Source: Stomoxys calcitrans (taxonomy: Eukaryota; Arthropoda; Insecta; Diptera; Muscidae). From it: a DNA stretch of 64,000 nucleotides. The first letter of the stretch is position 1, and each line of letters starts with the position of its first letter. This document shows, in pieces, positions 1-10,464 of the stretch. The translations under genes and the position numbers were made by a program. The stretch is taken from the NCBI RefSeq assembly GCF_963082655.1, contig NC_081556.1, positions 310,001-374,000 of the forward strand, given 5' to 3'. The notes beneath the pieces are model-generated. The model had not been told where the DNA came from and searched no databases. It was given only the letters and a program-made list of their open reading frames with translations.

Positions 1-1
1 A

Positions 2-1122
2 AACACATACCCGGCATTGCCAACACCTTTGAGCAACGTTGATCCTGATACGCCTACTGCCTTTCGAGGTCATTCCCTTAACTATCGTAAACAATACCGT
101 AAGGATATGGCCGATCCCCAATTAGCAATTAAACCGATTTGTTCAACCGTTTTGTTTATTCTTTAGAGAGCTATGATATGGGAGGTTTGGTATGCACTTG
201 CATGATAGCCATTACTATGATGATGATCTATGGTGCCATAAAAGGGAAACCGTCCCATTTGCTACCATTTTTCTGCCTTCAATTGTTCGACTTTGCTATT
301 ACGACGTAAGTTAAATATTTCCAGAATATAACACCCCCCCCCCCCCCATACACACACACATTCAATGTTATTTACATGCGATTTTATTCCTTCGACAAAA
401 GCCTGACTGCGGCCGGCTACTTGTGTTATCTGCAAGCTATTCATCGCCTAATTGAGGAGTCCCATCGTTTGCCGTGGCGTGAGAAGCTCTTGGAATTGTC
501 ACCCGAAGAATTGGTCATTGTTGTTCTGGTCGTATTTGTTTGTATTGTATTCCTAAAAGCGTACGCCATCGGCATTGTATGGCGTTGTTATAAATATTTG
601 ACCCTGCGACAACAAAGTATGCGTACGCTGCTGCCTCTGGATATTGCCGACATCACTGGCAACAGCTTGGGTACTGCACGCGCTTACTCTACTCTTTTGC
701 CTAACTATGATGAGGCTGTTGCCGCGTACATGAAACAGGCTCCACCACCTTCGTACCAGGTCGCCATGTCCAACTATGCCCCCGAAGAAGCGATCAATGC
801 GGCCAATAACTTGAATCACGATGCTGAAGGAGAAGAGGATAATAACAATGACACTTCGAACAACAACAACACCGTTCACGTCAACAACAATACTCCGCCA
901 ATGAGACGAAGTGATACTATGGCCACGGCACACGAGAGTAGCGACAGTTTAATGAATGATGTGCAAGGTGAGGCTAATGCAGAAATAACTCCACCACCTT
1001 CATACAATGACATCATAATTGAGCCTTTAGCATCGGGCGCCCAAAATGCTGCCGCTGCTGCACCCAGCGGCGCCCCATCCTCCAACATTGCTCAAGGCAA
1101 CAGCAATGAAAGTCGCGCTTAA
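2..1122 (+). CDS. LAPTM4-like lysosomal transmembrane protein, 3' three exons (5' end outside window)
   Basis: Three exons splice in frame: up to 98, 167-305 and 402-1122, with a GTAAGG donor at 99, a pyrimidine-rich acceptor ending at 166, a GTAAGT donor at 306 and an acceptor AG at 400-401. The joined reading has three membrane segments. The first follows MGGLVC, the second runs through LLPFFCLQLFDFAI and the third through ELVIVVLVVFVCIVFLKAY, and the last is followed by VWRCYKYL. This matches the order and motifs of the last three helices of LAPTM4 proteins (YGAI, IPFFC..LFDF, FKAY, CYKY). The cytosolic tail carries LPNY (697-708) and PPPSY twice (742-756, 991-1005), the PY-type motifs that in LAPTM proteins recruit Nedd4-family WW domains for lysosomal sorting. 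The tail is longer than in mammalian members and has an Asn-rich stretch. TM1 and the true start lie left of the window. The 306-401 intron holds a poly-C/CA tract. Family assignment is strong; the exact orthologue is not determined. Confidence 0.85.
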
Positions 1123-2940
1123 ACAATTTCGTACGATTCAATGGGCAAAACTGTTTTTGAAGCAATTTTTCTTTAAGGGTTGTGGTTTAATTAGCACCAA
1201 ATCAGCGTCGACGATGAGAGATTTTGTTTTGAAAACATAACTTGAATAGTTTTTAAAAGCAGAAAAATAACAACTAAAGAACACAAAAAAAAAAAAAAAA
1301 TAGACAAAGTACACTTCAAAACATGAATATTACAAAGTTTTTATATGAAACTATGGAATCGAGTGGCACTTGTCACCACTGCAGAACATTAAGTTACAGC
1401 CCTATGCGTCCTTTGCAATTTTTATTTGTTATTCAAGTTCGGTTAGAAATGAAATATTCTTTATCTAATGCTCTTAGACTCCACCCATTCACTCACAAAC
1501 ACACAAAACAATTATATAGAACATACAAAAATATACACACATACATATTTAATATAATATACATTATGGGAGTTATATTACCTTACCCCCCGCCCTTTCA
1601 TATATAAGCTATACAAAATTCCCGTTATTGAAATCAGAAAAATATTGAAGCAAACACACATGTAGTTGTTGACGCCGCACTAGGCTGAAAATATGAATCT
1701 GAGCTTTTTTTCATAGCGTTTTGTGTTGCGTCCAAGTGTTTTATTCCCTCACAAAAAAAAAATTATCGGAATTCAAAAAATGACCACAGACTTTTCAGAG
1801 TTTAGTCCATTTTTCTTTGTTTAATAATGTGCAGTCGATCGTACGTACGCACGTCGTACATATGTATGTACATAAGATTACACCCACAAATTGTGAAATA
1901 TTTCTGGAATCATTTGTATCCCTTTTGTTTTCTTTTCTCTACATACATATATATAATATACCTATTACATATTAACATTATCTACAAAGACTTTTTATGA
2001 ATGAAATATTATTATGATGAATATTATTAGAATAATGAACTACACATACAGCAACTTACATGATGCAGCAAGGAGCATTCAGTAAACTTATTCGAATATT
2101 ATAGTTTTTAAACAATAAAAGCAAAACACCACAGCATTGGATGGCAGAAAGCATTACGAGCTTTCTAAAATGTTCGTTGGTACTCCTCTGCGTCTCTACT
2201 TTGTGGTTCTAAGATAAATGGACATTTCTCCGCGAATATAAGTGAATATGAAATAAAAAGAAAAAAATAGCAACAAAACTCCATGTAGCGGTAGAGATGT
2301 GCTACAGCAGATGCATAAATAATATAATATTACATGATGCTTTCCATGCTTGGAAAAAAGGGTTACGACGGAATTAAAAAAAAACACTCAACTGGTGTGG
2401 GCTACTGGATTTTAAATCAGTGCAAAAATATGTATGTACGCTGCATTGTTTGCTGCTTAATTACACGAATCAGCGGTGAGAGTCATGGCTGTTGTCTTAG
2501 CGTTCGAAGCCATCAATACAACTTCCAACAGATGCACAAAATCATGTGTAGTACGGAAGAAGTGTAATTTGTCACAGAACTATGTCTGTCATTGGGAAAA
2601 GTACAGCTTATAGACAGGGATGTCGAGCGTGGTTAATGTGGTAATTGTATCATAGATGCGTTTTCGCTATTGATACGATTCAAATACAACATAACAACGC
2701 ACGTCCCTTGAAGCCATCACACCTAATGTGGTTAAAAATTCTTCTAACCAAAGACCAAAACGCGTCCCATAATGGTTAATGTGTGTTGCTATCTTTGGCT
2801 TTCGCCTCGAAAGAGAAACAAACAAGTTTTGTTAAGGAGCCTTCTTTAAACTGTCCACCAACAATTTCATTCATTGAGTGCATAGTTTAGCCACACAATT
2901 AGTTACTTAGACAGAGCAGAATCATTGAAACCCGACTATC
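1123..2940. other. 3' UTR of the LAPTM4-like gene and downstream intergenic DNA
   Basis: AT-rich sequence follows the stop codon. A candidate polyadenylation signal AATAAA lies at 2114-2119. No protein-like ORF or RNA gene is recognised. Short CA- and TA-rich tracts are present near 1500-1560 and 1940-1960. Confidence 0.4.
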
Positions 2941-3675
2941 TTTTATACCCACCACCATATACTAATATAGTTATTCCGTTTGTAACACTTCGAAATATTC
3001 GTCTAAGATCCTATATTCTTGAACGTCTCGACGTTCGGAGTCGATCTAGCCATGTCCGTCTGTCGAAATCACGATAGCGGTCGAACGCGTAAAGTTAACC
3101 GCTCGACATTTTGCACATGTACTTAATATTGATGTAGGTTGTTGGGGATTGCAGATGGGCCATATCGGTAAAGATTTAAATATAGCTCTCATATAAACCC
3201 AACTCCCGATTTGACTTATTGAGCCTCTGGATGCCGCAATTTTTGTTCAATTTGGCTAAAATTTTGCATGTTGTGTTCTGCTATGATTTCGAAAAACTGT
3301 GCTAAGTACGGTCTAAATCGGTCCATAACCTGATATAGCTCCCATATAAACCGATCTTCCGATTTGACTTCTTGAGCCCCTGGAAGACGCAATTGTTGTC
3401 CGATTTCGCTAAAATTTAGCATAGAGTGTTCTGTTACGACTTCCACGAACTGTGCCAAGTACGGTCCGAATAGGTTTATAACCTGATATAGCTTCCATAT
3501 AAACCGATTTACCGATGTGATTTCTTAAGCCCTTAAAAGCCGCAAATTTCGTCTGATTTTGCTGAAATTTAACATGTAGTTTTTTGTTATGGCTTTCAAC
3601 AAATTTGCCAAGTAGGGTCTAAATCGGTCGATAACCTGATATGCTTCTATATTAACCGATTTAACATACTAAATC
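2941..3675 (-). repeat. Dispersed repeat family 1 (F1), near full length, reverse orientation
   Basis: It begins TTTTATACCCACCACCAT and contains the family's landmarks: CGAAATATTCGTCTAAGA, CATGTCCGTCTGTCGAAATCAC and successive degenerate units of about 140-150 bp. Each unit contains CCATATAAACCGAT, TTGAGCC, GCGCAATT-like and GCCAAGTA(C/T)GGT segments. The same landmarks recur in at least ten places in this window. Confidence 0.8.
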
Positions 3676-3834
3676 GGACGCGGGGATACAACGGTACTCT
3701 TCGCGGTGAAAAAGTACCAAAAAATGGATCATTTTTGAAAAATGGGTTTTTTACTTTTTTGATTATTTGCTGTTTGAGTATAGGTGCGTTTGCGTATTTC
3801 TCCAGTAAACATTTGCAATCTCAAAAAAGGTCCT

Positions 3835-4085
3835 TTAAAGAATTTAATTGAATATAAAATCGTTTTCAATTAAAAAATTTATTGATTCAATCATTTTTTA
3901 ATTGAATATGGTTTTTTTTAATTAAAGTCGTTTCCATTTTCCATTAAAAATTAATTGAATCAATTAATTTTTCAATTGGATCTGAAATTTTTTTCAATCA
4001 CAACGCTGATTGAAAATTTTGTAATGTTCAATTAAAAAATTAATTGATTCAATCATTTTTTTCATCGTATCTAACAAATTTTTAA
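3835..4085. repeat. AT-rich MITE-like repeat
   Basis: It is built from alternating ATTGATTCAATTAATTTTT and AATTAAAAAATTAATTGA motifs. Related copies occur at 45197-45480, 47885-48205 and 59735-59930. No coding potential is seen. Confidence 0.6.
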
Positions 4086-4117
4086 ATATAGTGCTTAAGT
4101 AAATTCAAATAAAAAAA

Positions 4118-4222
4118 TACCATGGCAGCCGGTTCTACGCACTGGATTAACCCGATGGAGTCATTCATCGGCCAAGTGCTGCCGTCTCAGTACACAACAC
4201 AGCTGCGACAACAACAACAAAT
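4118..4222 (-). repeat. Short dispersed block (about 100 bp) with conserved GCAGCCGGTT core
   Basis: The block carries GGCAGCCGGTTCTACGCA, a CGATGGAGTCATTCATCGG-like centre and CTGCCGTCTCAGTACACAAC. In opposite orientation it recurs at about 42380-42475 and 55570-55668, the latter ending CAACCGGCTGCCATGGGA. Its copy number and conservation mark it as an interspersed repeat of unknown type. Confidence 0.6.
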
Positions 4223-5460
4223 CTGAAGGACACTCTATTTTTTATTTATTTTCTGTTTACATATTTTGAGTTAAATGCCAAAATTGGGCCGCGTTTCACG
4301 AAGAAAATCATTTTTTTTTTACGATTACTTTTTAGATAATAGATTTTGAAGGAAAAAACTTGCTGATTTCATTCCGTCGTTACCTATAATTAAATTTCAG
4401 TGAAAGGATGGCGTTACCATGGAAATTTTTGTAGTGTTTCGAAAAAGTAATCGTGAATATGGGTTGTTCACTGTGAGTCACGAGCATTGTACCGGTCTTA
4501 ATGGGTGGTTTATTAGTTTTTGGAAAAGAAATTGTCTGTCACCAATTTTTAAATAAAAAATACATTTTCCCTTTATAAAGTTTAATTAAAAAGAATGCCA
4601 TTTGCAGACACATTTCCTTCCAGGAAAACCTAAAACTCTTAAAATATGATAATTTTGATTCAAGATTTCCATTTAAAAAATAGGATTTCGTCAGCGCTGT
4701 TACTGCTGCCATGAAAATAAAATATTTCCCTTATTTTGTTGACTCATTTCTTGGTATGTGTAAACTCTGCTTGAATTGTACGAGAAAGGAGAAACTGTAG
4801 ATGTAGCTTGACTGGTGTGGACATTGGTTTGTGTCTTCATTAAATTGTTGTGATGGATGAGTCTCCATCTTTTGACAACTTTCTTAACTGTGTTCCGTTT
4901 GGTCCAGAGCTTTCCGTGCTATGTTTTTGAGGTGAATATTAAATTTCCCAACGGCGACATTTTAATAGAAATATAGTTTTGACGGTTCGCACATTTGTAT
5001 CGACATTTGTCGGTAATTTTTTGCCAATGTTAACAGATTGGGTTCCTATAACCATAGTTGAAGCAAGTAAATTGAATTAGTACAAAACTTTGAATTAACT
5101 TAGAACCAACGTAGACTTCTATACGGTGTAACAGATATATTCAGTGAAGGAATTTTGCAGCGGAAAAACGTTTCCAGGCAAACTTAGCATGTTTTCTTCT
5201 TTAGACAAAGATGTGACTATCGATCAGAATAAAATCCCCTTTGGGTTATAATTTCTATAGTAAATTGTCAGAAATGGCAAAAGTAAATATTCGCAAACTA
5301 TCATGTAAAATGGTAGTTTCATCGGGACTAATTAAATGTCGCCCTTCCGGCTTTCGTCCATACGGACAAAACACGTGCACACAAATTGAACACCAATATA
5401 AACATTAAAAAACAAGTTTTTTTTATACGAAACATGTAGTTTTCCAAATTTGAAAATAAA
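4223..5460. other. Unannotated AT-rich stretch
   Basis: No ORF above background, RNA gene or recognised repeat is visible. It lies between the short dispersed block and the Tc1/mariner relic. Confidence 0.3.
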
Positions 5461-6990
5461 GGGTGATTTTTAGTTATTAGCTTCTTGGCAAAACTGGTTT
5501 AAACAGCTAAACAGTCTGTGCCGGTAAAAAGGTCTAAACAGTCGGTGCCGCCCGGCCTCTCACTGAGACTCTCCGCTCGATACTGCTGATTGTCCGCGAC
5601 TGCCGTTACAGCTACTTCGTATGGAACATTCCACTATCTGCCACCTGTGGACGCGGCCTGTAGCTCGCAGCTAAGCTTCTCGTGACAGCAATGAACACCA
5701 CACAGATCGGACCTCAATGTTTCAGCCTGTGTGTTGCTCACTGCTGTCCCGTGGCGAGTCTGTTTAATCGACCCACTGAATCGGATATTCGGGTTATTGC
5801 GACTAAATTTCGCACGTTTAACCACCAACACGCTTGCGTAGAGTGCGAACTGAAGAAAATATCGCATCTGTATCGGCCAGTGTTAATGATGACCCTCAAT
5901 TATCGATTCGTTGCCGTTCGCAGCCTTAGACTCTTAGACTCAACAACGTGGAAAATTTTGCGTAAGGATTTAGATGTGAAGCCGTTCAAAATAAGCTGGT
6001 GCAAGAATTGAAGCTGAATGACTTTCCGCAACGTGAATGGGTTCTTGGAAAGTTGGCCGCAAATCCACTTTTTTTTCGAAAATTGTGTTCAGAGACGAAG
6101 CTCATTTTTGGTTCAATGGACACGTAAATAGGCAGAATTGTCGATTTTGGAGTAAAGATCAGCCAGAAGCTTGCAAGAGCTACCATTTTTTGAAGCCTTT
6201 CAAAATACAGGTGGTGCAAGAATTGAAGCCGAACGACCTACTGCAACGCACATTTTTTGGTGAATGGGCTCTTGAAAAGTTGGCCGCAGGTCCACATTTT
6301 TATCGAAAAATTGTGTTTAGCGACGAAGCTCATTTTTGGCTCAATGGGTACGTAAATAAGCAGAATTGTCAATTTTGGAGTGAAGATCAGCCAGTAGCAT
6401 TGCAAGAGTTACCAATACATCCAGAAAAAGTCATAGTTTGGTGTGGTTTATGGGCTGGTGGCTTCATTGAACCGTACTTCTTCAAAGATGATGCGAATCG
6501 TAACGTAACTGTGAATGGCGAGTGCTGTCGTGAGATGACAGCACTCGCCATCCATGCAAGAGCTTGACTTGCATGACATGTGGTTTCTACAAGACGTTGC
6601 CACATGCCACACAGCAGCCGTTATAATGGACTTATTGAGAGGCGAGTTCGGTGAATATTTTATTTCACGTTCGGAACCGTGAAATTTAGACTATTTTTTG
6701 TGGGGCTATGTTAAAGCTCATATCTATAAAGACTAGCCCGCTTCAATTGACACATTGGAAGACAACATCAAAGCATTTATTTGTGAAATAGCGGCCGAAA
6801 TGTTGGAAAGAGTATGCCAAAATTGGACTAAGCGGATGGACCATTTAAGGCGCAGTCATGGCCAACATTAGCATGAAATAATCTTCAGACATTAAATTAT
6901 ATGGACCGTCGATTCAAATAAAGATTTCTGCATTTTTCTGAATTTTATGTGTTTTTTTTTTGAAAACTTTTCTATAGCTCTTAAAAAATC
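5461..6990 (+). pseudogene. Decayed Tc1/mariner-superfamily transposase element, copy 1
   Basis: The element begins GGGTGATTTTTAG and ends near CTCTTAAAAAATCGACC, a degraded inverted terminus. Frame-shifted segments read as a Tc1/mariner transposase: TTWKILRKDLDVK; RKIVFSDEAHFWLNGYVN with the first catalytic Asp; VIVWCGLWAGGFIEPYFF; the QDVATCHTA region; DYFLWGYVKAHIYKD; and a C-terminal RVCQNWTKRMDHLRRS. Stops, frameshifts and an internal tandem duplication (5979-6192 repeated at 6193-6406) show it is dead. An unrelated block at 5545-5680, found again at 35768-35905, sits inside its 5' part. It lies just downstream (3') of PGRP copy A and was duplicated together with that gene. Confidence 0.85.
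5545..5680. repeat. Block shared with 35768-35905
   Basis: It contains TCGGTGCCGCCCGG, CTCACTGAGAC, CTCCGCT, GATTGTCCGCGACTGC, GTTCCACTATC-like and CTGTGGACGCG motifs, all in the same order as in 35768-35905. It is not part of the transposase reading and was probably inserted into it. Confidence 0.65.
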
Positions 6991-7210
6991 GACCTTTATA
7001 TAGGCTCAAGAGGTAAAATCAGATAGTGATCGGCATAAATGCAAAATTTCAAGCGTCTTCCGATGGAAGGACGAAGAGATGGACAGACAGACGGACGGAC
7101 GGATAGGGCCTATATTGACTTAAAGAGTCATGACGATCAAGAATTTAGACGGACGGACGGACGGATAGGGCCTATATTGACTTAAAGAGTCATGACGATC
7201 AAGAATTTAT
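6991..7210 (+). repeat. F1 tail fragment with 58-bp tandem duplication
   Basis: It carries AGGCTCAAGAGGTAAAAT, GCAAAATTTCAAGCGTCT and GACAGACAGACGGACGGACGG as at the 3' end of other F1 copies. The segment 7090-7147 is repeated at 7148-7209, with one extra GACG. The duplicate of this region at 9721-9885 has a single copy, so the small duplication happened after the larger one or was lost from the other copy. Confidence 0.7.
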
Positions 7211-7415
7211 ACATATGCATATGTGGAATGAGAAACGACGACGCGACACTGTTAAGACTTAGTTCGGCGACGCTAATCGACAAACACTACTTTTATGCTT
7301 TAGAATAAATGATAAATAAGATCAAATTAATCCATTCGAGAGCTATAATTTGAATAATAGTCCAGAAAGAACTTCAGGGAATTTTTAAATTTATTTTTTG
7401 CACAATTTCATTATC

Positions 7416-7973
7416 TTATGCCTTCCAGTTGGGCCAGGTTCTGATCTCATTCCACAAATTGGTTCCGGGGCATTCGGTGGAGCCGACTTGACGGTGACCG
7501 TACAAAATGTAGCCAGACTTGATTTGGCCACGGGAGACGGCAGCAGCCAACAAGCTCTTGGCAACACTGATTTGAGCGGCGGTGGGTCTGTCGTTGTTGT
7601 AGTTACCCATGAAGGAGATGCCAATGGACTTGGAGTTCCAGTTGGTGGCATGGGCACCCATGACATTCCAGCCGCGACCTTCGTAGACGTTGCCATCACC
7701 ACCGATCAAGAAGTTGTAACCGATATCAGCCCATCCCAAAGTTTTCTGGTGATAGCTTTGGATGTTTTTCATTTGTTGAATGCAAGCAGACTTGGTCGAG
7801 CAGTAGGCACCGGCGGTGTGATGAATCACAGCGTAGGCCAAGCCATTGGCCAAAGAAGTCTTGCTGGTGGCTGGAGCGCCGCCCCATTCGGCCTTGGAGA
7901 TGATGGTTAACCCGAAAACGGCTTGGGCGCAGAATAGAACAGCCAAAAGGCTGAATAGAGCTTTAGAAACCAT
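7416..7973 (-). CDS. PGRP-SC: PGRP-SC-type peptidoglycan recognition protein / N-acetylmuramoyl-L-alanine amidase, copy A
   Basis: This single-exon gene encodes a 185-residue precursor, the length of Drosophila PGRP-SC proteins. Residues 1-21 are a signal peptide (ALFSLLAVLFCAQAVFG), so the product is secreted. The PGRP/amidase_2 domain fills the rest. His51 (AVIHHTA), Tyr86 (IGYNFLIG), His160 (YGHRQV) and Cys168 (STECPG) match the zinc-binding and catalytic set of amidase-active PGRPs, and Cys58/Cys64 match the conserved disulfide. Such enzymes cut the lactyl-peptide bond of peptidoglycan, and in flies they damp gut and systemic immune signalling. The start is the Met directly before the signal peptide, downstream of a TATA/initiator pair; an upstream in-frame Met at 8060 lies before the predicted transcription start. 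An AATAAA signal follows the stop near 7390-7395 (minus). The protein is identical to copies C and D and to the two joined parts of copy B. Confidence 0.95.
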   Translation of the reverse strand: MVSKALFSLLAVLFCAQAVFGLTIISKAEWGGAPATSKTSLANGLAYAVIHHTAGAYCSTKSACIQQMKNIQSYHQKTLGWADIGYNFLIGGDGNVYEGRGWNVMGAHATNWNSKSIGISFMGNYNNDRPTAAQISVAKSLLAAAVSRGQIKSGYILYGHRQVGSTECPGTNLWNEIRTWPNWKA

Positions 7974-8002
7974 GTTGATTGTGCTTTTCGAAGGCAAGCA
8001 AC

Positions 8003-8036
8003 TGATGACATGACCATCTTGACTGCCGTTTATATA
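8003..8036 (-). promoter_or_regulatory. Core promoter of PGRP copy A
   Basis: On the minus strand TATATAAA (8036-8029) is followed 33 bases later by CATCAGTT with its initiator A at 8003. This is the standard fly TATA to initiator spacing and gives a 5' UTR of about 29 nt before the ATG at 7973. The same elements at the same spacing occur in copies C and D. Confidence 0.8.
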
Positions 8037-8339
8037 CCGAATGTGATTCGGGGGTATCATTCATTTTTGTTGATAACTAGGTATTCACTTAACTCGATTC
8101 CATCGTGATACCACAGAGTGGTGAAGAAGTCATAAATTTTCCGTCAATGACCAAATTCGTTTTAATATACAATTCGGAACGTATCTTTAGATTAGTTTGC
8201 CAAAAAAGCGATATAAACAAAAAATTATCAAAAGTGAATGGAAAATATATAAAATTACACATTTCACTCTATTCAAAGAAAAAAAAAACAACCATGTCCC
8301 TATATCTAAATTTACAGGTAGTTTAATGCACTTAACTAC

Positions 8340-8545
8340 TGGGGTGCTACACAGGTTATTATAACTTAATGCATTTGTTTGTAACCCCACAGAAGGAAAA
8401 AAGGCTAGACTCGCATAAACATACGTACATTTATACACACAGGTCCATTAAGAGTTACTTTCTGAGTCTGAGCCTAGTCATGTCCGTCCGCTTAATTAAA
8501 TTCGAAGATCGCACGGGCATTTTTGTTTTTGGATCAAAATCGAAT
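8340..8545 (-). repeat. Dispersed repeat family 2 (F2) end fragment
   Basis: It contains CAGGTTATTATAACTTAATGC, ATTTGTTTGTAAC and CATGTCCGTCCG, the reverse complement of the right end of F2 as seen at 30497-31560. The same fragment occurs in the inverted duplicate at 28885-29095. Confidence 0.6.
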
Positions 8546-8857
8546 ATTCATAAAGAATAATAGTCCAATCAGCTATACCCTGCAGGAAGTTTGGGGAAAT
8601 TAACCCCCATTGACACAAATTACCAGTCATATCACCAGTCATTCTAGTCCATTGCGTGGCTGCTTTGGCTTATTTTTCTTTCCACAGAATAAGCCGGTGA
8701 ATACATCCGCTTAAATGTGTCTATTAACACAAATTATTGGTCATTTTAGTCCATTTCTTGGCTACTTTTGCGTTTTTTCTTTTTTTTTTTAAAAATCAAA
8801 AATCATTAAAGTAATCAAAAACCATTTAATGAGAAAAAAAGATACTTTGAAATTGTC

Positions 8858-9720
8858 GAATTGTCGATTTTGGAGTAAAGATCAGCCAGAAGCTTGCTTT
8901 GAAGCCTTTCAAAATACAGGTGGTGCAAGAATTGAAGCCGAACGACCTACTGCAACGCACATTTTTTTGGTGAATGGGCTCTTGAAAAGTTGGCCGCAGG
9001 TCCACATTTTTATCGAAAAATTGTGTTTAGCGACGAAGTTCATTTTTGGCTCAATGGGTACGTAAATAAGCAGAATTGTCAATTTTGGAGTGAAGATCAG
9101 CCAGTAGCATTGCAAGAGTTACCAATACATCCAGAAAAAGTCATAGTTTGGTGTGGTTTATGGGCTGGTGGCTTCATTGAACCGTACTTCTTCAAAGATG
9201 ATGCGAATCGTAACGTAACTGTGAATGGCGAGTGCTGTCGTGAGATGACAGCACTCGCCATCCATGCAAGAGCTTGACTTGCATGACATGTGGTTTCTAC
9301 AAGACGTTGCCACATGCCACACAGCAGCCGTTATAATGGACTTATTGAGAGGCGAGTTCGGTGAATATTTTATTTCACGTTCGGGACCGTGAAATTTAGA
9401 CTATTTTTTGTGGGGCTATGTTAAAGCTCATATCTATAAAGACTAGCCCGCTTCAATTGACGCATTGGAAGACAACATTGAAGCATTTATTTGTGAAATA
9501 GCGGCCGAAATGTTGGAAAGAGTATGCCAAAATTGGACTAAGCGGATGGACCATTTAAGGCGCAGTCATGGCCAACATTAGCATGAAATAATCTTCAGAC
9601 ATTAAATTATATGGACCGTCGATTCAAATAAAGATTTCATGCATTTTTCTGAATTTTATGTGTTTTTTTTTTAAAAACTTTTCTATAGCTCTTAAAAAAT
9701 CGACCTTTATAAAGGCTCAA
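8858..9720 (+). pseudogene. Decayed Tc1/mariner transposase relic, copy 2 (truncated)
   Basis: Nearly identical to copy 1 from position 6135 onward but lacking its 5' part. About 14 bp around the internal duplication junction are missing (AGCTTGC runs straight into TTTGAAGCC). It shares the same inactivating lesions, including the frameshift after the CREM segment, so it is a duplicate of an already dead element rather than an independent insertion. It abuts the upstream end of the PGRP A block. Confidence 0.85.
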
Positions 9721-9885
9721 GAGGTAAAATCAGATAGTGATCGGCATAAATGCAAAATTTCAAGCGTCTTCCGATGGAAGGACGAAGAGATGGACAGACA
9801 GACGGACGGACGGATAGGGCCTATATTGACTTAAAGAGTCATGACGATCAAGAATTTATACATATGTATATGTGAAATGAGAAAC
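9721..9885 (+). repeat. F1 tail fragment, duplicate of 6991-7210
   Basis: Same sequence as the block downstream (3') of PGRP A, with one copy of the 58-bp segment instead of two. It is part of the tandem duplication that includes PGRP copy B. Confidence 0.7.
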
Positions 9886-10464
9886 GACGACGCGACACTG
9901 TTAAGACTTAGTTGGGCGACGCTAATCGACAAACACTATTTTTATGCTTTAGAATAAATGATAAATAAGATCAAATTAATCCATTCGAGAGCTATAATTT
10001 GAATAATAGTCCAGAAAGAACTTCAGGGAATTTTTAAATTTATTTTTTGCACAATTTCATTATCTTATGCCTTCCAGTTGGGCCAAGTTCTGATTTCATT
10101 CCACAAATTGGTTCCGGGGCATTCGGTGGAGCCGACTTGACGGTGACCGTACAAAATGTAGCCAGACTTGATTTGGCCTCGGGAGACGGCAGCAGCCAAC
10201 AAGCTCTTGGCAACACTAATTTGAGCGGCGGTGGGTCTGTCGTTGTTGTAGTTACCCATGAAGGAGATGCCAATGGACTTGGAGTTCCAGTTGGTGGCAT
10301 GGGCACCCATGACATTCCAGCCGCGACCTTCGTAGACGTTGCCATCACCACCGATCAAGAAGTTGTAACCGATATCAGCCCATCCCAAAGTTTTCTGGTG
10401 ATAGCTTTGGATGTTTTTCATTTGTTGAATGCAAGCAGACTTGGTCGAGCAGTAGGCACCGGCG

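Larger units (their letters stand above)
7416..8853 (-). repeat. Arm 1 of inverted segmental duplication (PGRP A with its upstream DNA)
   Basis: This 1,438-bp arm matches the reverse complement of 28575-30012, which is also 1,438 bp. It covers the PGRP coding sequence, the promoter and about 800 bp upstream. Similarity stops at GATACTTTGAAAT on the upstream side, and the sequences diverge immediately after the PGRP stop codon. Confidence 0.85.

Noticed and set aside
7398..7910. 170-codon plus-strand ORF antisense to PGRP copy A (and equivalents at 10047, 22309 and 29518)
   Set aside because: It is the reverse reading of the highly constrained PGRP gene and recurs only because the gene does. 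It has low-complexity V/G-rich composition and no start context.
8036..8100. NF-kB (Relish) site upstream of PGRP A/D in GGGGGTATCATTC
   Set aside because: It does not fit the GGGRNNYYYY pattern well enough to call.
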